NCBI RefSeq assembly: GCF_008974285.1
Contig: NZ_BKZV01000001.1
Span: forward strand, 1,101,319 to 1,165,318
Direction: 5' to 3'
Length of the DNA stretch: 64,000 nucleotides
Origin: Thermogemmatispora aurantia
GTDB lineage: Bacteria; Chloroflexota; Ktedonobacteria; Ktedonobacterales; Ktedonobacteraceae
Under the pieces are notes generated by a model that did not search any database, was not told the origin of the DNA, and saw only the letters and a list, made by a program, of their open reading frames with translations. Positions 31,740 to 41,373 of the stretch are shown one piece after another; within the stretch, counting starts at the first letter, position 1, and each line of letters starts with the position of its first letter. The position numbers and the translations under genes were made by a program.

Positions 31740-34700
31740 ATGAACAGTAAGGTCACCTACTATCGTCAATACAGTTTCTGTGGTAAACCACAGTGTAAAA
31801 AATGTCGCCAGGGGCGTGGGCATGGACCTTACTGGTACGCCTATCGCAGCGAGGGCGGTCAGACTACACGCACCTACATTGGTCGTAGCCTGCCCCCAGA
31901 GGCGCTGGCCCAGGTCGAACAACAAGAGATCATAGCCGGTCAGCCAGGCCAGCCTCCGCTGCGACGTCTCTACCTCCTGGGCAACTTCCGCCTGGAACGT
32001 TCCACCGAGGAACAGCGCATCGCCCGACGAAGCGGACGCCCTGCTCTCCAGCCTGCCGGTCGCGCCCTCCTGGCTCTGCTCATCTCCAGCCCAGAGCGTC
32101 AGCTTCCACGTCACCAGGTCCTGACTGTCCTCTGGCCTGATCTCCCCCCCGGCGAGGCCAATCGCCGCCTCGAACGCACAGCCGCCAACCTACGCTACTG
32201 GTTCGCCACTGCCACGCCCTCAGCGCCGACCCCACCTGGCGCTCCTCCGCCCCCTACGCTTCTCCAGGAGAGCGAAGAGGCACTCAGCCTTGCCGGACAG
32301 CAAACCCTCTGGATCGATGCCGACGCCTTCGAGGAACTGCTCGATCACGCCTCGCGCTGCAGCGACGAGCCACTGCGTGAGAGCCTTCTTGACGAGGCTC
32401 TCCGCCTTTACAAAGGGGATCTACTCGCCGGCTGGACAGCGCCACCCTATCCCGCCCAGTTGACCAGACGACGCGAGGCTCTGCGCTGGCGCTGGCGTCA
32501 AGCCCTGCTGACCCTGATCGATCTGCGCCTCAGCCGCGACAACTTTACTGGGGCATTGCCGCTGCTCGAACGCCTCTTAGCAAGCGATTTCGGTGACGGG
32601 GAGGCCCTTGCCCTGACCATGTACTGTCTGGCAGGACTGCGCCGCCGCAGCGAGGCTATCCGCCTATACCAGCAATTCCTCTCGACCCATGAAACAATCC
32701 TCTCTGACGCAGCCCAGGCCCTCTACCAGGCTATCTGTGCCAACCAGCCTCTCCCTCGACCACGGCCAACACTTGCTACCCAACCAAGCCACCCGGCGCT
32801 CCCACCGGCCTCACAGGAGAAGACTCTCACCACCACCCCCGCTACGCCCCCAATCGGGCGCACCCATCGCAGTCCGCTGGTCGGGCGCGATCAGGAACTG
32901 GCCGTCTTACGCCAATTACTGACCGACACAGAGCAACTTGCCACCACCGCACTAGAGCAGCTGACCTCTGTGACAACTGGCCCTAGCTCCACCCGCAACG
33001 GCAGCGCCGCCACCTTGCCTCCAGCCACCCAACGACAACCCCAGTATGCTGTCCTGGTCGCCGCCCCTGGCCTCGGCAAAACTCGCCTGGCCGAGGAACT
33101 CAGTCGCGAAGCCCTGCAACGCCGTTGGACCGTCATCTGGAGCCGCGTCTACGAACAAGAAAGCGCTATCCCTTACCGCCTCTGGATCGAGCCACTGCGG
33201 AGCATCACAGCGCAGGACATCTGGCTGACTCAGGAGATTCAACAGCATCCCGCTCTCTACGCACCGCTGGGGGCCATTCTGCCAGAACTCTACGAGATAC
33301 TGCCGCCACCATTCCCCCTGCCACCAGAGCAGGAGCAGCAGCGTCTCAAAGAAGCCCTGCAAGAACTGTTCATGCGCGTCAGCCGGCAGGTCCCCCTCCT
33401 GCTCGTCCTGGATGACCTCCACTGGGCCGACGCCAGCAGCTGCGAGCTACTTGGCTATCTGGTCCGGCGCCTGGCAGGCTACCCCGTGCTCTTCATCGGC
33501 ACCTGCCGCGATAGCGACCTGGCCGCCAATACGGTGCTCCAGACACTTATCGCCCACCTGCAGCGCGAGCACGGCGTCATCACCCTCGATCTGCCACCGC
33601 TGACCGACGAACAGATCGCCCAGATCGTCAGCCACATGCCCCCAGCGGCCCAGCGCTTCATCCAGTCGCACGCTGCTGGCAACCCCTTCTTCGCCGAGGA
33701 ACTGGCTCGCAGCATTGAGATGCAGCTGCTCTCTCCTACGGAGAGCAGCATCCAGGCTGGTCTCCAGCGCCTGCCCGAGACCATCACCGCAGTGCTCGAC
33801 ATGCGCCTCAACCGGCTCAGCCGCCACTGCCGACGCCTCCTCAACGATGCTGCCATCCTTGGTGGCTCTTTCGAGTTCGACGCCCTGTGCGCTCTGGAGG
33901 CCGCCGATCCACAGCCGTTCAACGAGGAGCGCGTCCTCGATCTCCTGGACGAAGCCCTGCAGGCCGGCGTTCTCAGCGAGACCAGTAGCGGTAGCCACAT
34001 CAGCTATCACTTCTGGCACCCCTTATTAGCCAGCCACCTGTACGAGAGCATGTCGGGCATGAAGCGCGTTCTGCTCCACCGACGGGCCGCAGAGACGCTG
34101 CGCCAGCTCTATGCCGGCCACGAAGAGAAAGGCGCCGCCATGATCACCTATCACCTTGTTGCTGGCGGCGGCCCGCCCGAGCAGATCATCCACTATGCCT
34201 CGCTGGCAGCAGAAGCGGCCTACGCGCTCTCCGCCTACACTGAAGCGGCCCGCCTCTACCGGATCGCCGTCGAGCACTTCCCTCAGCTCGGCAGCCCCAA
34301 CTCGCCCACAGGCAGCTCTCAGGCTCTCCCCTACGACCGCCGCGCTTATCTCCTGGGGAGACTGGCCGAATGTATCCGCATTCAGGGGCACTACGCCGAA
34401 GCCTGTCAGCTCTATCAGCGTGCCTTTGATGTTGCACAGGAAGGCCGAATACCTAAAGCAAGCGACCCACTCTATCAGACCCAACTAGAGGCCCGCCTGC
34501 TCACCGAGATTGGCCGAACCTGGTTTTATATGAGCGATTTCGCCCGAGCACACGACTACTGTGATCGGGCCGCAGCCAGGCTACGCGCAGCGGGCATCGA
34601 AGAGGGGATGGCCTGGGCAACTCTCCGCTATCTACGAGGCTATATCTACAACGACGAAGGCCGCTACGCCGAAGCTCGCCAGGAAGGGCAAGAGGCCCTG

Positions 34701-35936
34701 CGCCTTTTCGAAGCCCTCTCCGCTCGCAGCTCCCAGGAGCGTGACAGCCGTCTGACGGCCCCACTCGCCCGTACAGGTGGAGACAGAGAATCGCAGGCAG
34801 CGTCGGAAACCCGGCCCGCCACTCCTCTCATCAGCGGTGACCCTATCGGCCTGGCCCGTACACATCGTTTTTTAAGCACACTGGAGATCAACACCGGTCG
34901 CCATGAGCAGGCCCTACATCACCTACACGTCGCCCTGCAGCTGGCCGAAGAACTCGGTCACAAGCGAGAAATCGCCCACATCTGCTGCAACATCGGCCAT
35001 GTTCTACTCCACCGCGCCGATCACGAAGAAGCGCTGGCCTACTGCCGTCGCTCGCTGGAGCTGGCCGACAAAGTAGGCGACCTGCCCCTGATGGCCGTCG
35101 TTTTCAGCAACCTGGGCATCCTTGCAGAACGCACGGGCGACCTCAACGATGCTGAGCGCTATCTTAGGCGGGCCATTGCCCAGGGCGAGCAAGGGAAAGA
35201 TCAGGTCTACTTGAGCTACTGGAATGGCTACCTGGCAGGCGTCCTGCAAGCCCGAGGGCAGCTAAGTGAGGCCGGCCAGGTCCTCTACCAGGCCCTGACC
35301 ATCGGGCGGGCCATCAAAAGCAGCCCCTGCATCAGCTCAGCCCTGGTCGGTCTGGCCCGTCTGCGCCTTGGACAGGCGCGCCTGCTGCAAATCAGCCTCG
35401 CCCGAGAGGCCGCGGCAGGATCAGAGCAGCGCGCGAAAGGTCAGCAACTTCGGCAACAGTTGCTGAGACGAGCGCGAGCAGCACTACGGCTCGCCTTAGC
35501 CCAATCAGGAATCACCGCCGATGTCGAAGCCCAGGGGAAATTGGCACTGGCCGAGATCAACCTCCTGCTAGGTGAAGTCAGCCGAGCGCAGTCCCAGGCT
35601 CAGGCCATCCTTGAACAGGCGCGCACCACCAGCATGACCATCATCCAAGGGGAGGCCCTGGCCTTACTCGCCCGCATCTCCGCTCAGTCGGGAACCACTG
35701 AGGACCGCACCCGCGCCGAAGAACACTTTGAGAAGGCCCTGCGCATCTTCCAAGAGCGCGGTATGAGACTGCATTATGCCCGCACCCTGGCCACCTATGC
35801 CCAGATGCTTCTGCACCACAGCCCCACACGTCAGATCGAGGCCCTCAACTATCGCCGCGAGGCCACGGGCATCCTCAGCGAGTGCGGAGCCACTCTTGAC
35901 CTCCTTCAACTCCAATCAGGAGAACCACGTTTCTGA
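31740..35936 (+). CDS. Giant regulator paralogue: DUF6788 - BTAD - STAND-like ATPase - TPR
   Basis: This 1,398-residue protein shares the full layout of the gene at 25434: the DUF6788 start (FCGKPQCKKCRQGRGHGPYW), a SARP/BTAD module (about residues 70-320), an ATPase core, and TPR repeats to the end. The ATPase shows VLVAAPGLGKTRLAEELS with K447 and Walker B LLLVLDDLHWAD. The first glycine of the P-loop is replaced by alanine (A441). Gln/Thr/Pro-rich linkers flank the ATPase. AAGGAG sits ten bases before the ATG. Composition is uniformly GC-rich, unlike the 3' part of its paralogue. Target genes are unknown. Confidence 0.85.
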   Translation: MNSKVTYYRQYSFCGKPQCKKCRQGRGHGPYWYAYRSEGGQTTRTYIGRSLPPEALAQVEQQEIIAGQPGQPPLRRLYLLGNFRLERSTEEQRIARRSGRPALQPAGRALLALLISSPERQLPRHQVLTVLWPDLPPGEANRRLERTAANLRYWFATATPSAPTPPGAPPPPTLLQESEEALSLAGQQTLWIDADAFEELLDHASRCSDEPLRESLLDEALRLYKGDLLAGWTAPPYPAQLTRRREALRWRWRQALLTLIDLRLSRDNFTGALPLLERLLASDFGDGEALALTMYCLAGLRRRSEAIRLYQQFLSTHETILSDAAQALYQAICANQPLPRPRPTLATQPSHPALPPASQEKTLTTTPATPPIGRTHRSPLVGRDQELAVLRQLLTDTEQLATTALEQLTSVTTGPSSTRNGSAATLPPATQRQPQYAVLVAAPGLGKTRLAEELSREALQRRWTVIWSRVYEQESAIPYRLWIEPLRSITAQDIWLTQEIQQHPALYAPLGAILPELYEILPPPFPLPPEQEQQRLKEALQELFMRVSRQVPLLLVLDDLHWADASSCELLGYLVRRLAGYPVLFIGTCRDSDLAANTVLQTLIAHLQREHGVITLDLPPLTDEQIAQIVSHMPPAAQRFIQSHAAGNPFFAEELARSIEMQLLSPTESSIQAGLQRLPETITAVLDMRLNRLSRHCRRLLNDAAILGGSFEFDALCALEAADPQPFNEERVLDLLDEALQAGVLSETSSGSHISYHFWHPLLASHLYESMSGMKRVLLHRRAAETLRQLYAGHEEKGAAMITYHLVAGGGPPEQIIHYASLAAEAAYALSAYTEAARLYRIAVEHFPQLGSPNSPTGSSQALPYDRRAYLLGRLAECIRIQGHYAEACQLYQRAFDVAQEGRIPKASDPLYQTQLEARLLTEIGRTWFYMSDFARAHDYCDRAAARLRAAGIEEGMAWATLRYLRGYIYNDEGRYAEARQEGQEALRLFEALSARSSQERDSRLTAPLARTGGDRESQAASETRPATPLISGDPIGLARTHRFLSTLEINTGRHEQALHHLHVALQLAEELGHKREIAHICCNIGHVLLHRADHEEALAYCRRSLELADKVGDLPLMAVVFSNLGILAERTGDLNDAERYLRRAIAQGEQGKDQVYLSYWNGYLAGVLQARGQLSEAGQVLYQALTIGRAIKSSPCISSALVGLARLRLGQARLLQISLAREAAAGSEQRAKGQQLRQQLLRRARAALRLALAQSGITADVEAQGKLALAEINLLLGEVSRAQSQAQAILEQARTTSMTIIQGEALALLARISAQSGTTEDRTRAEEHFEKALRIFQERGMRLHYARTLATYAQMLLHHSPTRQIEALNYRREATGILSECGATLDLLQLQSGEPRF

Positions 35937-35984
35937 GCAGAGCCATCGGCCAGACGAGCAAGTCCACTCAGCAGAACAAAGGCA

Positions 35985-36017
35985 AAGGCCCGGCTCCCGA
36001 ACTGTGAGCCGGGCCTT
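35985..36017 (+). terminator. Terminator of the second giant regulator
   Basis: AAGGCCCGGCTC (35985-35996) pairs perfectly with GAGCCGGGCCTT (36006-36017), followed by a pyrimidine stretch ending in five T. Confidence 0.8.
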
Positions 36018-36203
36018 CTCCTTCTATTCTTTTTCCCTCGCCAGCTACCTGCGCCTGGCAGGACTTGCACTTGAGCACCAGCCAACCGAGAGGCACCCCC
36101 CCTTCGCGCCATCCAAGTAAGGAGATCGCGCGCCTCAGCCCAGACAGATGCCTCGCCCAACGCCCCACATTTCCAACCGCCTGTCACCCGCAGGCTGAGC
36201 TGA

Positions 36204-37781
36204 TCAGAACCAGCCACGTGCGAGCGCAATAGTCAAGGCAAGCGAGAGAAAAAGTGTTATCCCCCAGAGCAACAGTCGCTGATAATCATTGCTATCTGGC
36301 AGAGGAGGCAGCTCTTCAGGCGCAGGGAGCAGCGACTCCTCATGCTGGAGCAGATCCGACGGAGCCAGCGATTGCAAGAGCGGATGCCCTTGAAGAGAGT
36401 CCTCAGAAGCATCAGCTAGTGGCTCGGTCGCGGGTGGACGTGGCTCAGAGACTAGAGGCTGCGAAGACGCCGCGATAGACTCAGCCACCGGGGCCGGCGT
36501 CTCCGACTGCGTTGCCCTCTCGGTGAGAGCCTGCCGCAACTGGGCAGGGTGCTGATAGCGCTGCGAGAGATCTGGCCGCAGCCCCTGCCCCGAATAGAGG
36601 CCTTTTGCTAAGATGGCCTCGAAACCTGGACTGAGAGCTGGATTCAATTGACGAGCTGGAGGAATCCGGCCCTGACTCCTTGCCGGTGGGCAGCCCGTGG
36701 CCAGATGGTAGGCCGTAGCCAACAAAGCATACAGATCAATACGGCTATCGATCACCCCATGAGTCAGCTCAGGAGCGGTATAGGGCGAGAGCTGCGAGCG
36801 CGCCATACCAGTCACAAACTGCGTCGCCCCCGAGGCCAGCATCACCGAGAAGCCCGTAAGCACATAGTGAGAACGGGTACGACCAGCAATAATGTAGTCT
36901 GGTCGGATCAAACCGTGGACAATCGGGGGAGTCTGGCTGGCGAGAAACTCCAGGACATCTACCATTTGCAGGCAGCACTCGACCACCTCCTGCTCACTGA
37001 GTGGCCGTCCGCGTCGACGCAAACGGAGCAACAAGGACTCCCCTTCAACATGCTCGAAGACGAAGAAATCACGCTCCGCCTCCGAGAAAACATCGAGCAG
37101 CGTAGGGATCTGCGTATGACGTCCCGCCGTGTGGAGAGCAGAAGCAGCGGAACGGACAAGCGCTCCCCGCAAGCGACTATCCTCACGCGGCAGGACAAAC
37201 TCACAGATGCGGACCGGCGCCCCGCCTCGACGGGCATCATGAGCCAACCAGAACGCCTCGTAAGACTCCGCCAACCACTCATGACGCCCCTGACGCTCAG
37301 CCAGGCGATAGCGCCCACCCTGGAGCAGCTCGCCAGCCTGCAGGGGCCGCAGCCCCTCAGCCGTCGACGGCGGCGTCGCAGAAGAGCGGCCCATCCCGCG
37401 GCGCTCTCGCTCCGACTGCTGTTCCTCCGTGCGGCGCTGGTCATGAAGCGTCGTCGGTTCCCGGCGCCCATCACCGCCAGCAGCCTGCCAGGGCCGATGC
37501 TGACGTAGCTGCTCAGCTGGCGTCTGATAGCGCGGGGCCTCACTCACCAATACTGGTGGAACGGGAGGCTGTTGCCTACCAGCATGTCTTCCCGCAACAG
37601 GGGTCACTCGCGGAACATGCCAGTGCGGCGTTTTTGCCTCAGCCCCAGCTGACCAACGCGGCTGCTCCTGCTCTCCCTGACGAGCCACCGCGTCCCCACC
37701 GGCCACAGGTAACACGAAGCCACAGCGCAGACAGGCTCGTCTCTCTCCATCCCACTGAGCGTGACAACGTGGACACAGCAT
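36204..37781 (-). CDS. Zinc-ribbon, transmembrane pseudokinase
   Basis: The 525-residue protein begins with a zinc ribbon (C3, C6, C17, C20 in MLCPRCHAQW...CLRCG) and a long Pro/Gln/Arg-rich linker (about 25-150). A protein-kinase-like domain follows (about 155-420), then an acidic Pro/Ser-rich stretch and one C-terminal membrane helix (about 505-523). In the kinase domain the HRD motif reads HGLIRPDYI, the DFG position reads LTGFS and the VAIK lysine is absent (VRICEF). All three catalytic elements are thus lost while the fold landmarks (SPYTAPEL, DLYALLATAYHLATG) remain. It is therefore probably a non-catalytic scaffold or sensor. GGGAGG lies eight bases before the ATG. Confidence 0.78.
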   Translation of the reverse strand: MLCPRCHAQWDGERRACLRCGFVLPVAGGDAVARQGEQEQPRWSAGAEAKTPHWHVPRVTPVAGRHAGRQQPPVPPVLVSEAPRYQTPAEQLRQHRPWQAAGGDGRREPTTLHDQRRTEEQQSERERRGMGRSSATPPSTAEGLRPLQAGELLQGGRYRLAERQGRHEWLAESYEAFWLAHDARRGGAPVRICEFVLPREDSRLRGALVRSAASALHTAGRHTQIPTLLDVFSEAERDFFVFEHVEGESLLLRLRRRGRPLSEQEVVECCLQMVDVLEFLASQTPPIVHGLIRPDYIIAGRTRSHYVLTGFSVMLASGATQFVTGMARSQLSPYTAPELTHGVIDSRIDLYALLATAYHLATGCPPARSQGRIPPARQLNPALSPGFEAILAKGLYSGQGLRPDLSQRYQHPAQLRQALTERATQSETPAPVAESIAASSQPLVSEPRPPATEPLADASEDSLQGHPLLQSLAPSDLLQHEESLLPAPEELPPLPDSNDYQRLLLWGITLFLSLALTIALARGWF

Positions 37782-38024
37782 AAGATCATCCTCCCCTGAT
37801 GTATGGAAGTGTGAATGACCGGCATCCCTGCTTACCGGTCAGCGCGCGGTGGATCACCAGGATAACGCCAGGATGGTCAGCACAGAGCCGGCGCCTACTA
37901 GCAGCTGTCACCCATTGAGCAATCAAGCAGCCGACCAGACCAACCACCCGGGCACCTCCCAGTCAGAAAGGAAGATTGCATCACCTCAGAGAGTAACACG
38001 TTCGCACCAGGCGTTGGCGCCTGG

Positions 38025-39707
38025 CTACTGACAACATCGCAGCGAACGCGGGTTTGGCTGGGACAAGGAGGCCGGCAGCGCAAGCCGCCGCGGCCACAGC
38101 TCATGCTCCGGCCTCCCAGCCCAAGAATCAGGATCAGCAAGTGAACCAGAACCCGCAGCATTGGTCGCGTTGGTACCATGCTGCGCAGGGATCAATCTCC
38201 GTAGTGGCTCAGTTTGGGGCCTCCTTCTTGACACGCTTCCCTGCAGGAAGGGTTTACCGCCCTGGGGCGGCTCCTGCCATCCCGCCACCGCAGCCGTCGT
38301 GCCCAGCGGAGGAGACAGAGAGGGCGCACACCGGGAGGTCGCCAATGTACGCTCCGCTAGCCGCCCGGGCGCCGTTAGAGTGTAGAGCTTAGACGAGCGA
38401 AGCCGCACAAAGTAGGCACGCGCATCAAAGTCGCCTCGGAGCAGAGCATCCTGGATCGCCGCCACCGGTAAGGCCTCATCGATGAGGCGCTTGATCGCCA
38501 GGGCATCGGGCTGCGCTCTTCCCAGCGCGAGATAGCCAATCAGACGATCACCAGCCAGCGCCAGGCGATGGTAACTCTGCTTCCCATGCCGCGTCAGTAC
38601 CTTTACCTCCGCCTCCTCCGCTAAGGGATCGCCGACAGCCAGGATCGAGAGCGAACCCAGCCGCGTGGCCTGCCAGGGAGCACCGATCACTCCACTGACA
38701 GGGGCCATCATCTGTCCCGTCATGGTCGCCGCTGCCACTCGTCCCTGAAGGACAGCCGCATGCCAGGATGGTTGCGAGCGATAGGAACCACTCAGGGGAT
38801 GTCGCCAGGCGGCCACATCGCCCGCCGCCAGAATTGCCGGGACACTGGTGCAGAGCCGCTCATCGACAAGGATGCCCTGCTTCTCATCATAGACAAGAGG
38901 CAGCGTGGAGCGAGCAGCCAGATCGAGCGCGGGACGCGTTCCCGTACAAATCAGCGCCAGCTGCGCCGGAACAACACGCCCGTCAGCAGTGGCAACCCCC
39001 GCTAACTCCCCCACACTGCCCAGAAAGCCTATCACCTCGCTTTCCAGATGAACCAGCGCCCCCGCCTGCTCCACGTGCCGCAGAACAAGCTCAGCTGCCG
39101 CTCGATTGAGCAGGCGCGGCAAGCAGTAGGAACCGCGAATGAACCAGTGAACACGCTTGCCTAGGTGCAAGAGGCTCATGACAGTTTCGGCTCCATGCAC
39201 ACCACCACCGATCACCGCCACATCACGGACCTCCCGTAGCCGGCGCCTGACATCAAGATAGTCGGGCAGGCGATGCAACGTCAGAACGCCATCTAGCGCA
39301 GCGCCGGGCAGATCCTTCGGCAACCCACGGGCAACACTACCCGTCGCCAAGAGGAGTACCCCATAGTGGACTACCCCCCCACGTGCTACCAGCAGCCTCT
39401 GCTCGACCGCATCGATCACTTCGACCCGCGCCACTCCCACTTTGATCCCCCGCGCTTGCTCCGTCCCCTCCGGATAGGCCAGCAACTGGCTCCGACCCAC
39501 CTTGCCAGAGAGAACCTGGCGCAGCGCCGGCGTGTGAATCGTCGGATAGCACTGCTCTGTCAGGACCAGAATCGTGGCATCAGGCGCAAAACGGCGAGCC
39601 TCGATTGCAGCAGTCAGGCCGGCGATCCCATTCCCCACAATCACGATGTCCGCGCTGGCTTGTATCCGCGAATCGCCGAACCAGGCCGGCAGGGCGGTCT
39701 TCCGCAT
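38025..39707 (-). CDS. FAD/NAD(P)-dependent pyridine nucleotide-disulfide-type oxidoreductase
   Basis: The 560-residue protein has the two-dinucleotide fold: FAD-binding IVIVGNGIAGLTAAIEARR near residue 21, the ATGSVARGLP strand, the NAD-binding VAVIGGGVHGAETVMSLLHL, and the second FAD segment ILAAGDVAAW. It resembles the oxidoreductase part of NirB, ferredoxin or rubredoxin reductases and type-II NADH dehydrogenases. No redox-active CxxxxC pair is seen, so disulfide reduction is unlikely. The last 110 residues or so are a polar, low-complexity tail not expected for the family. AGGAAAGG lies upstream of the ATG. The electron acceptor is not revealed by the neighbours. Confidence 0.75.
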   Translation of the reverse strand: MRKTALPAWFGDSRIQASADIVIVGNGIAGLTAAIEARRFAPDATILVLTEQCYPTIHTPALRQVLSGKVGRSQLLAYPEGTEQARGIKVGVARVEVIDAVEQRLLVARGGVVHYGVLLLATGSVARGLPKDLPGAALDGVLTLHRLPDYLDVRRRLREVRDVAVIGGGVHGAETVMSLLHLGKRVHWFIRGSYCLPRLLNRAAAELVLRHVEQAGALVHLESEVIGFLGSVGELAGVATADGRVVPAQLALICTGTRPALDLAARSTLPLVYDEKQGILVDERLCTSVPAILAAGDVAAWRHPLSGSYRSQPSWHAAVLQGRVAAATMTGQMMAPVSGVIGAPWQATRLGSLSILAVGDPLAEEAEVKVLTRHGKQSYHRLALAGDRLIGYLALGRAQPDALAIKRLIDEALPVAAIQDALLRGDFDARAYFVRLRSSKLYTLTAPGRLAERTLATSRCAPSLSPPLGTTAAVAGWQEPPQGGKPFLQGSVSRRRPQTEPLRRLIPAQHGTNATNAAGSGSLADPDSWAGRPEHELWPRRLALPASLSQPNPRSLRCCQ

Positions 39708-40644
39708 GGTTGAAGCGCACCTTTCCTATTGAATTAAGTCTGTATCATCCATTTAGCAGCAATCGTCTCTCATACCCCATACCCTGACAACGAGGCAGCT
39801 CTTCCAGCATGAAGCTATGGAATCGACATCAACCGATATAGCCAGGATGGAAGAACAGGAAGGAGAGGGAAGGGATACTGAGAGAGGCTGACCTTTGAAC
39901 GGTCAGCTGCATGCTGACTTTGAAAAGCTGATACCGAAAGCAGTATGGAACAAAATTGCCCAATTTGCGGGTGCAGCACGGACAAATAGCCAGAATATCC
40001 TATACCAAGCGCCCACCCCCCTCCGCCGCAGGAAAGGCAGCCATCATTACGGCAAGAGAAGCAAAAAAAGCCAATTCAGGTATTGATTTTTGGGCGATTA
40101 TCTGGTACTGTAAAATATGGAAGGAACGAAATATATCAGACATTGAATATCATTGCGTTTCTTTGTACAGCACCTATCGAAGCAGTCCATGCTTCTCATG
40201 GCAACGGCCAGCTCACCGCAGCGCTGGTTCAGCGGCAGCGAGCGCGCCCCCGAGACTGAATTTGATCATTGCGCCGCTCGTTCGTCCTCTGTAGAGAGCA
40301 GCATCTAAGGAGCGAGAAGTGCTTGTGAGGAAGCAGCACGAGGAAAGGAGCGTTATTTTCGTGCAGAAACCATAGTGCTCTCGCAGTGCAGGGCCTGTTG
40401 CTCCTCTGAAGAGGGGCAGCCGTTTCGCCAGCCAGCAAGCAAGCGAGCGCCAGCGGAAGAGGGGTTCGCGGCCCGGCGACGAACTGCGCTGGCCTTCACG
40501 CGGGAAGAGGGGAGAACGTCGCGGGCGCTTCAGTAGCAACCAGGTGACACAAAGCCACCACAGGCTCCCGGCGCGGCGTGGGCTTAGTTCGGCCAATTGG
40601 TCCATCTGTCAGCAGCTATCTTATCCAGCCAGAAGGAGCGTGCC
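39708..40644. other. Intergenic region, partly AT-rich
   Basis: No frame has both a ribosome site and a protein-like sequence. An AT-rich patch (about 40075-40175) contains a possible promoter, TTGATT with TACTGT 17 bases later, on the plus strand. The rest is GC-rich DNA with short stems such as CCTCT/AGAGG. Confidence 0.4.
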
Positions 40645-41139
40645 ATGCAGAAGACCTCTCTGCGTATGACTAAAGCATTTCCGCGTCCCTCACAAGAAGC
40701 ACCTACCGAGATACGCCATTTCGCCTTGCCCGATTTGCTCCCTCCTGAGCATCATCTCGCTCTCAATCTGACTCTCGGCACCCTGGCCCAGCTCGCCTGC
40801 GAGGAGGGTTTGCCCCGCCTCATCGCCGAGCAGCAATTCACAAACAGCGAAATCTGTGTGCTGCTCCCCCTACTGGAAGCCTACCCCCACTACTGTCCCT
40901 ACGAAGTCCTCCTCGCTAGCTTTACCAACGGCCAGATCACAGAAGCCGAGGTTGAGCGTTGCCGAAGACGCCTGAGCCTGGCCCAGGCTGAAGGCGTCTG
41001 GGACCAGGAGATGCGCCCCGTACGCAACGTCCTCTCGCGCACGCGTATGAAGTTGTACGCCTTCGGTATCGATATCTTCTCAATCCTGGAAACGGGCTAT
41101 GTTCTGATGCGCCGAACGCGCCAGCGCCCCAGCGGCTAA
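40645..41139 (+). CDS. Hypothetical protein (164 aa)
   Basis: I do not recognise the family. The frame has an excellent ribosome site (AGAAGGAG, 40631-40638) before the ATG at 40645. The product looks mostly helical and soluble, with a Pro-rich N-terminus, a central segment (LLPLLEAYPHYCPYEVLLAS) and a basic C-terminal helix-turn region (EAEVERCRRRLSLAQAEG). The last part, RPVRNVLSRTRMKLYAFGID, has the feel of a short winged-helix segment, but no clear DNA-binding motif can be asserted. Codon use matches its neighbours. It has no obvious operon partner. Confidence 0.6.
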   Translation: MQKTSLRMTKAFPRPSQEAPTEIRHFALPDLLPPEHHLALNLTLGTLAQLACEEGLPRLIAEQQFTNSEICVLLPLLEAYPHYCPYEVLLASFTNGQITEAEVERCRRRLSLAQAEGVWDQEMRPVRNVLSRTRMKLYAFGIDIFSILETGYVLMRRTRQRPSG

Positions 41140-41346
41140 CAGCGTCAGGGACAGCCCCCGGCGCCGACCCTCTCTGACGCTGGCCCTGGCAGCACCGGCT
41201 GTCTTGCCTCCAGTCTGCCAGAGAGAACCAGTCACCCAGCCAGCTGGTCCCGAGCGGTGCTCAACAAGGATCACTGCTCTGTGGTAGAGCGGATCAGGCA
41301 CGCGCAGCCCTGCGACAGCTCTACAGCAGCGACTTACCTTGCCCTT

Positions 41347-41373
41347 TGCTCCCTGGCAAATTGCCAGGGAGCA
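41347..41373. repeat. Perfect 27-base palindrome
   Basis: TGCTCCCTGGCAA (41347-41359), one central A, then TTGCCAGGGAGCA (41361-41373). With a one-base centre it suits a protein-binding operator better than an RNA hairpin. It lies 208 bases after the hypothetical gene and 304 before the 6-phosphogluconate dehydrogenase gene. Confidence 0.7.

Noticed and set aside
31037..31743. Overlapping frames on both strands before the second giant regulator, considered as a decayed transposase
   Set aside because: I could not identify a transposase motif, terminal inverted repeats or target duplication, so I report only a non-coding region.
39895..40605. Frames of 60-130 codons between the oxidoreductase and the 164-aa gene
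   Set aside because: None has a ribosome site, and composition matches random frames.
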